Notes: generated from the sequence alone by a model not told the origin. A stretch of 64,000 nucleotides of DNA from Eopsaltria australis (GCA_034509425.1 JAVTVJ010000487.1:372001-436000); one strand, 5' to 3'; shown: positions 24,601 through 39,600, numbered from the stretch's first letter. Numbers and translations: made by a program.

Positions 24601-26898
24601 AGTCTCCATTAATGTGGTGTTACTAGGGTACTGATTCATATGTTATGCATTTTGCAAAATAGGTCTGTTGGTTGGTTGTGTTTTGTTTTGGCTTTTTTTT
24701 TTAGTTCAATGGGTTGAAAGTGGTATCAGTTGGGCTCCTCTGTACTACATTTTATTCTTTTTGAATTTTGAGTTCTTGCCTCAAGACTTCATATAGGTCA
24801 CTGGGAAGTGGCTGAACCCCATGTGATTGTTGCTGTCTCAGCACAAAAGGAACTGGAGTTTTCTGGGTTCCTGAGAAAGTGCCTGACTTGTAATAATCCT
24901 CCAGGGTCTTCATCGTAGTCACATTCTACACAGTTGTTTCTTTTACACTGTGTTTTGATTTTTTTCTAAGATGATCTTAGAAGATCTCTAATCATATGAT
25001 GATGTGAGACAAAAGCTGTACTTAAAAGCTTTTAGTTTTCTAGTTCCCATGAATAATTCAAGCCCAAAAACTCATCCCCAAGGAGGATTTTTTACTCTAG
25101 AAATAAAATACAGGAAATCTGAGGAGTTTACTGTTAGCTTGCCCCTGACCCTCCAAGATGACGCTCAGTGTGAAGAAATATCCATCATGAAAGCAGATTT
25201 GAAACATTTCTATTCACAAGGAGGAATTTGAATTAGTCATATATAACTTTCCCGTTGAGTTCCTGATCGCTGTAGCTTTAGCTCCCATGGAGCTCAAATT
25301 TTGGGTGAAAGAAAATATATGGAAATATATCGATCCATATATCTGAAATAAAGAATATATTTGCTGGAATATAGAAAATGCTGAGGCCTTTCAGACTGGA
25401 TTTTGAAATAGAATGCTTGAGTGAACTTGGCTTGCAGCGCTGTAGACCACAGGTCCAGGAAGCTGAAGAGGATGTTTTGTAAAGCCTTGAGAAGGGGAGT
25501 CATCGGGTTGTCCTGTTGTGGGTCCACTGATGATAAAGTTCATATGACCTCACCATCTTTCCTTCCATAGCAGTGCAGTCTCTTCTGCATTGTATTCCTT
25601 GTCTTTTAAAAACTAGTTATGTATTAGTTTTCCGTGAAAAAAAAAACAGGGATTGTTTTGTGGTTTGCTATTTTGTAATCAGCAGGGTGAGGGTCTTGCT
25701 TGTAATCAGGAATGTGTCAGTTAGAAGTTTTTAACATGAGGACTTCACGTGTGACTTTTTCAACTGTCTCCCAGGCTTTTTTGATTGGCGTCGTTAACAT
25801 TTCTGAGTCCGTGGAACATCTGCAAATGCTGAAACCAGCCAGGAACTGACTCTCAATTGTTTCAGTCAGAAGGCACTAGTGCTTACCTTTGGCTATATCT
25901 GTGTGTATATTAAAAAAACCCCAAAGCAGTTGCTTTGCAGATTGGGTGTGACAACTTGTAAATCAGACAGAGAAATATTGACCTAGGAAGAAAAAAAAAA
26001 ATCTAGTCTTAATTTAAAATCTGTGTTAGTGGTTAAAAATAATTCTCAAAAACATTTTCAAAATTTTGTTTAAAACAGTTCCTGTTTCTAGTCTATGTGG
26101 TCTCTGTTTCTACCAGCTGTGTATTAGAGCTTTTTCTGCTAGATTGAAGTATTCTGTAGTTGGTTTTCCATGTAAATATTACATGTACTTAACCTGTCAT
26201 TACATGACTGTTACTGGTTTTTATTTGTCAAAGAGTTGTTTAAAACCAGATGGAATTTCTGTGTGGCTCGTACTGAACATTTGGAGGAAAGTTGTAAAGA
26301 TGTGCAAGGAGATGTCTTGCCTTAACCTTGAAAGAACAAAGGGATGTGTTTTTGAGTTTAGAAATTAGTAATAATGTATTTTCAGTGGCAAGGATTTTGA
26401 AACTATTGATTTAGATTGCTCTAGAATTGGAGGAAGGCTTTAAGCATGCTGCTTTTGATTACAGAAGGTGTTAGAATTAAAAGAAAAAATATAAGAAGAT
26501 TTAAGTATCTTTGAAGCATGCTTAAGAACTATTTCATGTTATCCTCTTCTCTAATTGATTAACTGGATAATAGGTTTAAATGTGCCAAATAACAAAACCC
26601 ATGGATTTCATAGCAACTGATCTGAAATGATCTGATTAAGTTGCAGGTAATATCAGTTGGGAAGATGAGAAAATCTACTGAAAAAAAATTTCCAAGCTAT
26701 GGAAAAAAACATTGGGTTTGGGAAAGTCTGAGTTTTAAACCTGAATCATTGTGAAAATATGCTTAATGTTTTGGATATTCTTGTACTGCTGCATCAAATA
26801 TTTTGCTTTTAGTAAAGGAAAACTTTTATGTCTATGAAAGGATTGTATGCTCCTTGTAATTCAAAGTTCATGAAGACTTTTACTTTGTTTATTTTTAA
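18617..26898 (+). other. MYO6: MYO6 intron 1, middle part
   Basis: Unique-looking sequence without a recognised repeat or exon. It contains a moderately GC-rich zone near 21950-23420 with several 70-140 codon frames on both strands, none with family features, and a T14 run near 23520. Confidence 0.7.
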
Positions 26899-27056
26899 CA
26901 CAGAATCATAGAATGGTTTGGGTTGGAAGGAACCTTAAAGCTCATCTAGTTCCAAACCCCTGCCGTGGACAGGGACATGTTACACTAGATCAGGTTGTTC
27001 AAAGCCACACTTCTGGGGTGGGGCACCTCCCCACCCTCTCAGTAAATAATTTCTTA
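26899..27056 (-). mobile_element. CR1 LINE 3' fragment with internal deletion
   Basis: CAGAATCATAGAATGGTTTG, GGTTGGAAGGAACCTTAAAG and CAGGTTGTTCAAAGCC match the inverse CR1 end. The next conserved block (CCATCCAACCTGGCCTTG in the consensus, from memory) is missing. Matching resumes at ACACTTCTGGGGTGGGGCA and CACCCTCTCAGTAAATAATT. The best preserved CR1 terminus in the window, so probably a younger copy. Intron 1. Confidence 0.85.
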
Positions 27057-29942
27057 GAAGTACAGATCATACATGTTGGCAGAGGTATTTTTCTGTTGTT
27101 GCTGGGACTGGTACTGCCTGAGCTGGGGAGAAGGGTACCAAGAAATAGCAAATGTGACTTTTGTCCTGGGTACCTCTTGTCCTGGCAGAGGGATGAGAGA
27201 GCTTTACTTGGTTTTTTTGATGGTGGTATCTGTGGTTTTGTGGGGAAGAGTTAACATTGCACCAATCTTGTATTTGGGAACTTCAAGCTTCTGTGTGTGA
27301 GCCTTTCACACTCCCCTTGGGGGTACTTTTAATAGTTTTTTTCAGTGTGTCTTTGAAACAAATTGCAGTTGTGTTTTATATGTTGTCCATAAATGAAATA
27401 GAGTTTACTTTTTATAATGTGATGTTGGAACAGGAACAGAAATTTTGGTAAATGGTTAGGTCTGTGCAATTGCAAATGCTAGCTGTGCTTTTGACTTAAA
27501 GCCCTAATTCAAATCTCTCCTGTATGACAAGCAGCAGGAAGATTTATCTCCAGAGAGAGGAACCTATACCCCAGTTTTAGACAAAACACTGTGATTAAAG
27601 TTATTTGTAGGCTGAATAAGCACAAGCCTTTGTTCAGACTGCTGAACAGGGTTATGTCGAAACGTGCAGGAACAGGGTTGACTTGCATTCCTGTTGCTGT
27701 TGCTTCCACATTTCCAGTCCACTGCCTCATCTGATGGGGAGCCAGTGATGAGTTACCAGCTGAGCATGCAAGTGATGTTTTACTTTGAGACCTGTTTGAT
27801 TAGACAAGAGTATCTGTGTGTCCTTCCACAACTGGGGTGAGGGCTGTCTGACAGGCACTTGGAGTGCAGTGTCCCTGGGTGGGCAGGTGAGAGCTGCCTG
27901 TTGGGGGCTCACAGGGTGGGGACTGCTAAGGCATCTTGGGGCAATTTAGGTGGAGCTAAAGACAATTTTAATCATATTCTGTGTTAGGAGGGCAAGATCA
28001 CTACAATTATATAAGCTCTGAAGGGTGGAACTCGTGTTTAGCTGGTATTTGAACTCTAAGAATTATGTTAAGAAGCATAAATTTATAGTATTGAACTTTG
28101 GAGGTCTAAGGCGGAATTTTTGTGTTGTATAGCAATAGTCTGTCCTTGAGATGAAGTGAAGGAAGAAAAACTTAGTTTATGTTGCTTAAAACAATGATCT
28201 TTGGATTGTTTTAAGGCTGTTTTCCCTGGTTAAGAGATGATGTGTGATTGGTAGCTATATATTATATGATCACTCAAGCTTGGTATTAAAAAGAAAGCCT
28301 AGATAAAAATGGCAAGAAAGTTGAAGTGCAGATTAAAAAGGGCAAAAAGTACCATAACCTGGTTTGTCACTACATTAGATCAAGAATCTTTTCTCATGCC
28401 AGTAACCATCAGCAGCTGGATAAAGAAGTATCTTTTTATTTAGCAGAGTTTCACTCTGTTGTCTGATCTTAGATCCACTACTCCCTTGAAAGTGTCTAAC
28501 CATCAGATTATTACTGGATGGACAGTTCTTGGACATCTAGATTGAAACCATTGCAGCTGATTTAATCATGCAGACTGCATGGGCAGGACTTGGTGACCTG
28601 GTGTTATTTCTTAGACGAGTTTCCTAGCCTCTGGTGATGCAGTTTTTGTATAAAATATTTTGCATGGTCTGAAATGAAGGCTCAAGTGCCACGAATAAAT
28701 GCTCTTACTTTGAACTGCTGACTCCAACTGGAAAATAGCAGTGGCAGCATGACAGTGCTCATTCTCCCAGAACTTTTTTTCCAGCTGTAATTGTTAAGGA
28801 AGTTTTAATTTAAAAACACCTGAGCTGCATTTTGTGTCTGAATTTACAACCTGACCAAAAGCTTTCCTTGACTGCACTTCTTGCTTCTTTGCCAAAATAA
28901 ATAGGCTGATCTTAGCATGTGACTGTGGTGGTTTGTCCTCTGCATGAGCTTCTGTACAGAATTTGTAATTATGCTTAAGGGCTGGTCCTGGGAGCTGTGA
29001 TTGTGCATAAGTTATTTCCAGTTTACTTTCATATCAGATATATTGAGACTGTGTGTGCCTGTGGTTGCCATGCAGTTCCCAGCCTCAGGGTTGCTTCTCT
29101 TCTCTTGCCTGTGAAGAGAGTGTGTTTGCTCTGTTGCCTGCACGATGACACCTGCTATTGAAAACCTTACAGCTATCCCAGATTTCTTCTAAAATATGCA
29201 TTTGGCTAAGCTTGGTCTCTTGTAACACTTGGGCAGAAAATTTATAATGATTTTTGTGGTGTTGCTAGTTCGTAATTTTTAATCATTCTTGGCTATAATA
29301 GAATCATGAGCAAGGATGGACTTTCTTGCAGCATACCTGTTAAATTAATATATAACATTTCATACATGATGGGGACAGGCAGTAGCATTCAGGTAATTTA
29401 TTTGAGGTGTTAAGATCAGTTGGTAAAATGCAGTTGGAATTTGATCTCAATTTTCTAACTTTTCTGAACAAGAAGTGAGTGTGATGTTCTTGAGGTGGAT
29501 TTCTTAAAACTCATGGCTCATAAAAGTATTGGAGCTGTGGGAGCTGCATCAGTCAATTTTTGTGGCTCCCTGATACACTGAGCCAATAGTAAGAAAAACA
29601 GCCTGTTTGTCTTTGGTTGGGGCAAAATCTGTGCAAAGATTAGTCCGGAGTCTGTAATCTGCATGATGCTGTACCAAGGTTTAGGGAAGCCTAGAACTTT
29701 CTCAAACCTTGCAGAGAGTAGTGTCTTGCCAAAAAAATGAGAGAGTTGAGCTGTGGTCAGGATGTGGCTAATGTGGAAGTTGTTATGGTCTGCAGTTTTC
29801 AGTGCTGCCAAGATCCTGTCAGTGCTAATAGCAGATTTTGTCTGATTTGTTGCTGGTCAGATGCCGAGCCTTTACAGTGCTTTGCCTTCTGTGAAAATAT
29901 GAACTATGCATGAACAGTACAAGAATTAAAGGTTAGGTTAGA
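27057..29942 (+). other. MYO6: MYO6 intron 1, between CR1 fragments
   Basis: AT-rich intron sequence. I see no exon, RNA gene or repeat in it. Confidence 0.7.
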
Positions 29943-30345
29943 GTCACAGAATGGTTTGAGTTGGAAAGGACCTTTAAAGAGATCAAGTCTAACCCCTGTG
30001 TTCTCACTAGGTTGTTCAAAGCTCCATCCAACCTGACCTTAAAGATTTCTTTGAAGGAACAGGTTCATCCTTGAAAGGATGGGGCATTCACATCTTCTTC
30101 AGGCAAACCTCATTGTAAAGAATTTCTTTCTTACATCCAGTCTAAATCTATCCTTTTTCAGTTTAAAATTGTTGTCCCTTGTCCTGTTACTAGGGGCCTT
30201 GATAGAAAGTCTTTGCATCTTAGAGGCTTCCTTCATTTATGGAAAGACCACAACAAGGTCTTCCTGGAACCTTCTTTTTTTAATTCAGTACACCCCCAGC
30301 TCTCTCAGCCTTTCTTTATAGGAGAGATGTTCTAGCCCTTTGATA
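29943..30345 (-). mobile_element. CR1 LINE 3' fragment, about 400 bases
   Basis: Starts GTCACAGAATGGTTTGAGTT and continues through CCATCCAACCTGACCTTAAA, GGATGGGGCATTCACA, TTGTCCCTTGTCCTGTTACT and CCAGCTCTCTCAGCCTTTCT, all in CR1 antisense order. It is the longest CR1 piece here. The distal end near 30345 is approximate. Intron 1. An 80-codon frame inside it (30079-30321) is not a gene. Confidence 0.88.
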
Positions 30346-30670
30346 ATTTTTATATGTTTTAAGTGTGTTTTATTCCTAAATCATATATTCCAGATATTTT
30401 TTGAGATAGTGTAAATGATCTTTATCTTTTGTTGTATTTACTCTTTTTTTTGTCTCATAGTTATGGACCCACTATACTCATCTTCCCAAGGAAACTAATG
30501 GATTTGCTGACAAAACCTATTCTTTGTCACTTCTTAGAGTAACTTTCTTGTCTTTGCTGTTAAAATTGTCTTAAATGACTCTCATGATCTTTTATATTAA
30601 GAGAAAGCTTTCAGTCACTTCCCTCAGAATTACTATTATCAATGAGAACTGTGAACTTGGCAAATGATTC

Positions 30671-30691
30671 TATTTATTTATTTATTTATTT
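30671..30691. repeat. (TTTA)n microsatellite
   Basis: Five uninterrupted TTTA units in intron 1. Confidence 0.9.
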
Positions 30692-33600
30692 GTATACAAG
30701 ATTTGAGTAGATTTCAACAGGAATCTTCCTTTTTTAGTTGTGTGTTTCTGAAGGGAGAGTTTCTGCTGAGTTCACTGCTTTGTTGCAGATTGCCTGTATT
30801 TCAGCTCTTTGCCTATGAACTACACTCGTACTTTTTGTAATAAGTACAAGCTGATATGGAGAGAGGAAAAAGGAGTTTGAAATGGGTAATGTAAGGGTTT
30901 TTAGGAACTAATTCTCTCTCTGAAAGAGTTATTGATTCTCTACAGAGAGGGATAGCAAAAAACAGTTCCTGGATTATATCTATTAATTTGCAGATGCTGA
31001 TTGTCGTTAGCTTCAAGTATTTTCTCCTCTAATAAAGTGGCCAAATCAAAGTTAATACTATTTGAAAACATCTGATTTACTTGCTAGTTGTTATACTAGT
31101 AGCAAGTCAGAAAGTACCAATGTATTTTTTTCCAGCCCAGGCTCTTTGTATTGGTCTGAGGTCAAGCATCTGAGGTTTCCTGCACATCCTCCAGCAGCCT
31201 TTGATGCTGCCATCTGCATTGCTTAGTTTATTTAACTTGACTTGGATCCTGCCTGAGTATGTATTCTTATTTTTCTAAAATATCAGTTCCATTTTCATTA
31301 ACATGTACCAGGAACTTCATTGTTTTTATTTTTTTATTGTTGAACTTCAAAAACAAATTATCAGACAAATATGTCTCTGTTCAATTATTTATGTATATGT
31401 ATTTATCAAGCTGATGAAACTCAGTACAGGTTGGTTGCTTGCTCATTTCTATATTTACTTTGTTTCATTTGATTAATTCTGTAGTGAGAGGGTTATATAG
31501 CTGAAGCTCAAAATTTGACAAGACATGGGTTCAGAGAAGTGCTCAGAGGGTGTGTTGGTCACCCTCAGGAGCCCCTGGGGTATTTCTGAAGCAGTCACTG
31601 AGGCAGCCATGGAGAAAAAAGTTACTGATAGTCTCCACCTTGTGATTCAGCTTATGACTTTCTGTGCTGGAATTATAGGGCTGCTTGAATGTCAAGGGCT
31701 TAGCATCACTCTTCTAAAAGTACAAAATAGATGGTATTGTCACTAGGTAGTGTAGGCTTTCTGCTTCAAGTATTTTTCTGAAAAATTATTTAAGTTGTGC
31801 AGAGTTATTGAATTGCTGGTAAATTAACAAAAATTCAAAAGCACTCAAAAGTGGCGTTTGTTCATGGTTTAGTTTTTCTGGTTGACTTTGGTTTTCTCCC
31901 TTAAACTGGTGGTTAGGAGTATTCCTCTGATTTTTTTGTATGGAAGGTACAAACTTTTTTGGGTTTATCTGTGTTCATATGAGTTAAAATAAATTACTGG
32001 GACTCAGCCTCTTTTTGAATGAGCTAGACAAAAGCTGATGTAAAATGAAATATATACTTCCTTTAACTGATACAAGCCCCTGCTGGCTATACCAAGATGT
32101 GCTTTAGCCAGCATTGATGGTGGTCTACAGAAGATTAAAATTCTGGTGTCCTGATTGCTTATCATAATTTGCAGCTTCTGGAGTTCAGATTATGGAAACC
32201 AGTGACCAGTTTGGTTATTTGTTAAATAACCAGTATTTATGACAACTGATCCATTTCCTTTTAAGTATTTGGGAATCAAATTCAGGCCATTTTTACTGGT
32301 TTTGTTTGTTTGTTTTCAGATTACATAATTAAACTTTCTATATTTTGTGCTGGAGGTCCCTTGTATTTGGTAGACTTAGGCCAATTGGTTACTTTTGCGT
32401 TACCTTGTATATGAAGCTCTCAGAGAGACAATGGATCAATGTGTCAATGGATTCCTAGGCTTAAAAGAGAATAAACATTTCAGTTCTTGTACTGGGTCAC
32501 CTGAAGATGAGCAATAGCTTTGCAGCAGCACATACTGGGTGGGGAAACAGCGCTCTAATTTGACAGTTGGAGAGTATGAGATGTAGAAGATGAATGGGTG
32601 GGGAGGGCTGAAAAATGACATAACCGGAGGAGAATTTAAAGTTCATTAGCTTAGAGAGAGTCATCCTCAACCTTCAAGAGGTATTTGTTCTTTCTCATGT
32701 TTACACTTGGAAAAAGTGGCACAGGAGGATGTAAACAAATACACAGTTAAAGTGCTAGCTGAAGGGGTTTGAAGTTACTTGACCTTGTTGAGGCTGCTTG
32801 TGGAATATGAATTAAGCCATCGTGCTTAAACACAATGCCAGTGGTCATACAGCCTGACTACTGCCACAGGGATGGTTAACTCCAGAGCTCACCTTGTCTG
32901 CTTGAACTACTCCAGACAGATCTGCAGGAATGCATCCTATGTGTTCTTTATATATCATGAGATGGTTTAAGATACTTTTGATTGTGCTTTGATGTCTGTT
33001 TGGTGACTTCTGCCTTGGTTTGTGTTTACTTCCTCAAGTTGCCTGGTTTCACTAGGGCTGACTAGCAAAGCCTGAAAGATTAAAGTTGAACAATCTCTTT
33101 CAAAATTGTTTTTATGGCCTTGTTAATTTTCTTCTGTTTCTTCTGGTCCTCATTTCTCTTTTGTAATGCTTCTTACGTAGTGTCCAGACCATAACTGAGC
33201 AGCTTTTTCTTTAATTTTAACTTTGCTGCTCAAATTTGACATTGTGGTTTTTTTTGTTACTTTTCTTCTTTCTGCTTGTTGCTATTACTGGAGTAGGCAT
33301 TGTTGTTGGTTGAAAATGCTTATGCAGATCCCCTTGGCATACTTAATTCTTGGTTTGTCAGGAAGCTCCACTCAGGTTATTTTAATGAATAAAAATAGGA
33401 ACAAAAATCTCTCTATTTTCTTAGTAGGAACTAAAATAAGAATAATGTTATTGAGAGAACAGTAGCATTAAAAGCTGGCAGAAGAGAAGGAATCATAGAG
33501 GAAATCATCAGACCTTGATGATTCTAATATGAATTGAGTTTTAATTTGATCACAAAAGATCACAACCTCTGTGGTTAGAGTTTTACAGACTTACAAGCTG

Positions 33601-36600
33601 TACAAAATTCATCACAGTCTTGTGTAGTAGTGTTGAATTGGACAAATATTTGCTACTGAAGTTCACCAAAATTTTAAAACTAGCTCAAATTTTGTTAATA
33701 ACTTAATTAGAACTACTTTGCTGCAACTAAGAGCTATTTCAGCTTAGCTTTCATGAAATTTAGGGGTTTTAAAAATTTGTTTTGTTCTCATTTTTAGCTG
33801 TTGTTGCAGTAGGATATTACTGCATAAACCATATCTTGACCAATCCAGTCAGTGCTTGCCATTGGGAGGGCAGGTGGGGCAAAGTGTGCATGGGGGACAG
33901 TTAGATCAAGTGTCACAAACATCTTTGTTGCTCATAGGATCTGGTAAGGGATGCATCAAAAAACCCCAATTAAATCCAGTTAAGCAGAGTCCACTGGAGC
34001 TTCCCCCACAAACATTTCTGCAGTCCCCATTGTTGGCAGATAGGAAAAGTGTCAACTGAAGCATTTGCAGCCAGTGTTTTTGATTAGGCTTAGTAAAAGT
34101 GAGATGTTGCCTTCTGGTAGATTTGATATTCTTGAAGCCAGAACTGTTGTTAACATTTTTATAGGGTTCCTAAAGAGAGCTTCATGTAAGATGATGGCTT
34201 GTTCTTTTAATGGTCTAAAATGTTTCCATACTATGGCTTGAGAGAGCTAAATTTTTTGGCATTGATGACAGATGCTTGTTCCTTTCAATCTATTTTTTAA
34301 GGTTTATAGAAATTAGCTTTTCTTTCTTCCCCTTTCTATATGCTTTGGTGCTTTGCCATTCCATCAGGTCAGGTACAAACCACGGTCATGTTTACCTTAT
34401 GATTTAATGTGGGCCAACATCAATATGCTGGTTAACATGACATATATGTCTACCTTTGCTAAGTCTCATTCAATCTTCCATCTTCCCCACTCCTTATCAT
34501 CTTCTCACATGGTACAGTTAATGAGAATGTTTGCTGTTTCTCCTCTGCTCGTGTGCCACAAGTGATCTTTTACTGTGTACAGCCTCTCTTGTGGACTCAT
34601 TTCTTCTACAGTACCTGCAGAGTCGGTGTGTTTGTTAAAATTGCCTGAACTCTCCTTCCTCTGGATTTCTTGAAGCTTCATGTAACCTCCAATAGCAGAT
34701 TTCCTTGTCCACGTGAGGTTTATTTTTATTTCTTGAGCAATACTGAGAATTTTGCACTTAGTAGACAACACCTGAAAGACACTTGACCTTACAGACCATG
34801 TGATGTATCCAAATGATCCAAATTATGTTGGATAAGCTTCCCACAATAGGTGCTTTTTTAATGTGCTGCATTTTTGTTAGATGAAAGGTGCATATACATA
34901 CAAAAGTGCTGATTTATTGAACATGATGCATTTGAAAAAGCATGAAACACATGTATTTCAAAACTGAGGGTTCTTGAGCAATGCCTGTTATCACCTCATT
35001 TTCCAGATGGTGACATATGTGAAACATTCAGTTGCTGTGGGGGAAATGTCCTACCATTAATTGAATTCCTTCTTTTTAACAGCTTATTTTGATGCAACAG
35101 CCAATTAAATATTTGCAGACAAAGTACTGTGTTTTTTTTTCAAAGTATTTGTTCTTACTCAGACCATCTCCTGCCCTGCATTAGTACTTCTCAAAAGGTG
35201 GTCAGGAAAGGAAGAGGCAGGAGCAGGGAGCAAAGCCAGGAGAGCTGCTGGGGCAAAATGGCTCGAGCAGCAGTTAACACACAGGAAGGTGAGATGGTTT
35301 AGATCTTAGTCTAATCCTGTCCCTACCACACCCCTTCTTCTGCTCTTTAAAATTTGTTCTTCCAGGGTCATGGATGTTCCAGGCAAAGGTGTTTTCAGAA
35401 ATGATATGGAGTATTGTAGTTGTGCTTTACTGATTTGGAATTGCCATGTTTAATGTAGAGAAAATAAGATTTCTCCTTTGCTTAAAGCATGAGTGACTGT
35501 CTTGTCTTTTCTTACTGAATAGTAAACACAACAGCAGAGGAGGTATTTCCTATGTTAATCCTAAATACAAGTGAAAACAAATACAAAAGAGTGGTTCATC
35601 TGGAAATACTACAGAAATCAGTTTCTGGCTGCTCAGTATTGAAAACATGCTGATACATGCAAATACACAAGAAAATGAGCATGCCATGAGAATAATTTCA
35701 TCAGCTGTTGTGCTCAAGTTGTCCCAGGCAGTCAGAGCAGGTAGCTTTAAAAGAAGTTTTTATCTAGTAATTCTCAGATGCGGAATGATTACCTTTTGCT
35801 TTACCTGCGTATATCTACAAAAGGTAGTGACAATTAACAAGTTGATATTAAGATTTTGAAAGCATTCTGGTTTTGAAGGTACTTCTGTGCTGTGCCAGAA
35901 TTCCAGTCCATTTCTTCTTTTCCAGTTTGGCAGAAGCAGGAGAAGAACTCCTGCTTGACAGAGTTACTTTATTGATGTTATTTTAGGTATGAAAAAGCTG
36001 CAGTGTGACATGGATAAACCAGAATGCGTTAGAGCAGAGTTTTGTTGTGAATTGGAAAAGTAAATAAGAAAAATGGAATCCGTTTAATACTCAGTTAAAC
36101 AATGCAGCTATAACTATATTGTGATTAGCTCAAATAAAAAACAATCTCTACTATATATGCAGTTCATTTGAAATACTGTGTCACTTGCAGTAGAGTGCTG
36201 CATGCTACCGGAGCTTTGATTTGGAGAAGTTTCGGTTAAGCAGTAAACTAGGGTTGCAAAAGTCATTTGTCTGACAGTAAGATACCAGTATGTATGAATG
36301 TTTTTCACTGCCTGGTCTCTTCTGTATGTTTATAGGACCTTTCCCAGAGCATTCTCACGTGCCTGCTGTAATCAGCAGAATTTTGAGCAGCTCTTAAACA
36401 CACAAGTGCAAGGTGTTTTTAATATAAAACAACCTTTGTTTTTTTACAGTGACAATTTACTACTATACCTATTTTAACTAGTTTATTTTCCTTGGACTTA
36501 GCCATTCTAGTGAGTTACTGTTGGTTGTTTAATGAAGCCTAATTTTTCATTTCTTTTAATTAGTTAATTGAGCAATCAGTACAGTGCCTTGGTATGGCAG

Positions 36601-39600
36601 ACTCTTCATAGGATAGTAAGTAGGATCAGATCATGCAAATGCCTGCCTCTGGGCTCTGGAAACAAGTTTAGAATTACATTACTATATTTTGCCTTTGTAG
36701 AATTCTTTCACCAGATGGTAGCATTTGATTTCCTTTTGAATAATCAACAACACCCAAATGTAGTTGTATTACATTCTTTTAAAATCAATACTATGTGGGT
36801 AAAAGTAAGTGGGAGGATAGTGTGTCGACTTTCAACTGAGAAATTCTTAGTTGATTCCTATACTCAATGTGTTATGTGGATAACTTTTTTTGAGAAAAAG
36901 ATGTCATTAAACATTCTCCAAAAGGGGGAATAATAGTGCAGAAAAAAGTTACAGAAATGTTGGTGGGTGTTTCTCTTGGAATCTGGGGAGTGATTTGTCT
37001 TGCAAGTTGTCTGAACACTGGTTCTAGTGTTTGGCCAGTGCTGAATGTGTTAAGTACTCTTACTGATAATTAAGGTAGGGTCTATTACTGTGTACCAATT
37101 ATGAAGAAATAAAATCTGACATTTGAAGGAATAGCTAATAAGTTTACCAGCTTCAGGCAAAGGGCTATTTTATTACTATCCCTCTTGTGCTCAACAGAGA
37201 GAAAAACTCCAGTACTAGGTTCCTGATGTCTTTCTATGGACTGTAGAAAGAGAAAAGGGCAGCTGGCTTCCCACTTGTAAGCTTAACCTTTGTGAATTCA
37301 CTTCTTCATTTTGGAGATGTCTTAATTGTGGAGACCAAAACGATCTAGCAACTTAAAATCAATTAGTATATGTTGAATGCATATATACAAATACAAATGT
37401 GGAAGATAACTTCCTTGGTCTCCTTTTTTGGAAGCGTCATTCAGGTGACTCCTTGTGTTTGGTGGCATTGCTATCAAATTTGTTGCCTTAGAGATTTTAG
37501 CCTGGGCATGAGTCTCTTTGCTTTCATTATTATCAGAAATTGTGTACTCTTTTAGTAGTGTGGTGGACTGCATGTAGATTGGGTTTAGATGGATATATAT
37601 TGGGAAAAAAGTTTGTTCCCACTGATAGTTTCTGTTCACTGTAAAATGCTGGTCTGGAAACTGGCTATTCAAGAGCTTGTTCAGGAATAGGCTTTGTGCA
37701 TCTGTCTCAAGGCAATGGCACATTCATCAGATGGGGGTGTAAATAATAGAGCAGGTAATACTTGGCAGGTTTTGATATCCAATTTCAGTGTGCTCCCTGC
37801 CAGAGTTGCAGCTGACAGAGATGGAGTGGTGCCGAACCCAAAATGTTACAACTGGTTTTATGTCACTCCTCAGCCAGGAGACTGTATTTATTAAAATTAA
37901 TTGTCCCATGAATAACTTATTCACTTGTATTTAGATTGCTTCCGCCCAATCGCTTCTTAGATGTTTGCAAAGCCTCAGGTACTTTTCTTAAACTTGCATT
38001 TCCTGGTGGTGGCTGAATTCTGTCTGACACTGCTCTGTCCTTCAAGAGGATTTTTTCAGCTTATGACATTCCCCTATCATAATTTATTAATGAAGTATGA
38101 AGTTGCCTTACAAATATGTAGGAATGTAAAAAGCGCTGTTAGTGAACAAAGCAGAAACATCTGGATGTGAATTGGGGAGGTTGGATTCTAACTTTTGCTG
38201 AAATTTTGGCAGTAATTTTAGGGTTTGTTTCTCGTGCAATATGGTTATGTCCAGAGCCTGACCGGGCTACTTGGGATGTAAAAGACAGCCTTGTTTTTAG
38301 TGGTTGTGCGACATGTCGTTTAACTACTATTTTGAACTAGCATTTTAAGAGCAAATGATAGGTTTGTGAAGAAATGAAGACTTGGTTATATCCAGAAATA
38401 AACTCAGCTGTTTAGCAACTATGCCCACGATGGCAGTTGGATCTAGAGGTCAGGTTTGGCTGGAAGAAAAAATACCTTTTTCAGTATTATAAAATAAAGC
38501 AAAAATGGCCAACAGCCAGTTGTGAGTGAATACAGATGTTGTTTACAGGATTTATCGTATGGTGATGGCAGCACATGATGAAGATGCTGTTTTGTAGAGT
38601 TTATGGGCTGTGGCGAAAGGCTGGCAGTAAATAGAAGTAAATGTGATACTGGAGGTTTTAGAACATAACACTGTGTGTAGTTAAAAGAAGTTACTATGCT
38701 CTGTTCATAGGAGAAAAGTAAATCCCAAGTTTTCCTGTAATTTCACATTAAAATTGCCAAGGAATAAGACAGCTTGCTGTTAGCTAAGACCAGCAGCATT
38801 CTCAAAGAGATCACAGCCAGCCTTTCCCTTCTCTTCCAACTTTTCCAACCTGTCCTTGGAGGCAGTAAAAAGCAGATCACATGCAGCATGTGCTGACAGG
38901 TCCTCTGAGGGGCAACAATGTCCTTTTCTGCTGGTAGTTGTACAGCTTTCTGGTGGGCCAATCACTCTTTTTCCTTGCTGCTGCTTATGACGAAGTGGTC
39001 TGCAGCCTTCATTGTTCGTGAGAAATTTTGGGTCTTCTTTTTCCTTCAGATATGGGAAAAGAAAAATGTGGGACACTTTCCTGAGCTTTCCCTAGACTTC
39101 TGGAGTTTGCTGCCAGTGTCTTATTTGCTGCTTGGCAGGCTTATTTCTTTCATGCTTAGAGAGGCAAGTTACACCTTGGTGGTATGAGATTAGTTTTTAC
39201 AAATTTTGGAATCACTAAAACATGTCAGTTTAGTATGTGAATGAGTTTTGGAGGGGAGTAAGGAACAGCCAGGAGAAGTGAGCCTTTTAAACTGAGTGGA
39301 CTCTATTCTTATTAGGGTAAGGACTATAAAGTAGGTTTAAAGAGAAAACAAGCCAACAAAAAAAAAACCAAGAAAAAAGGGACCAATTCAGCATATTTAA
39401 AATGGCACCATTAGCCATTCAGAGTGTGCCAACCTTGGCAACTTTCCTGGTTAGCTCAATGAGTATTGCATGCAATCAAATACTTCCTTTTAATTGGGAG
39501 CTTATTTAGCTGTATAACTTGAGGAGCATAAGGTTTGAATATCTTGGCCTTAGCATCTTTTCTACTTGCAGATCAAAATTCTTTCGAAACAATTTTCATG

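Noticed and set aside
37322..37723. 133-codon minus-strand frame
   Set aside because: No motif. It reads across ordinary intron sequence, and a length like this is expected occasionally in 64 kb of six-frame translation.
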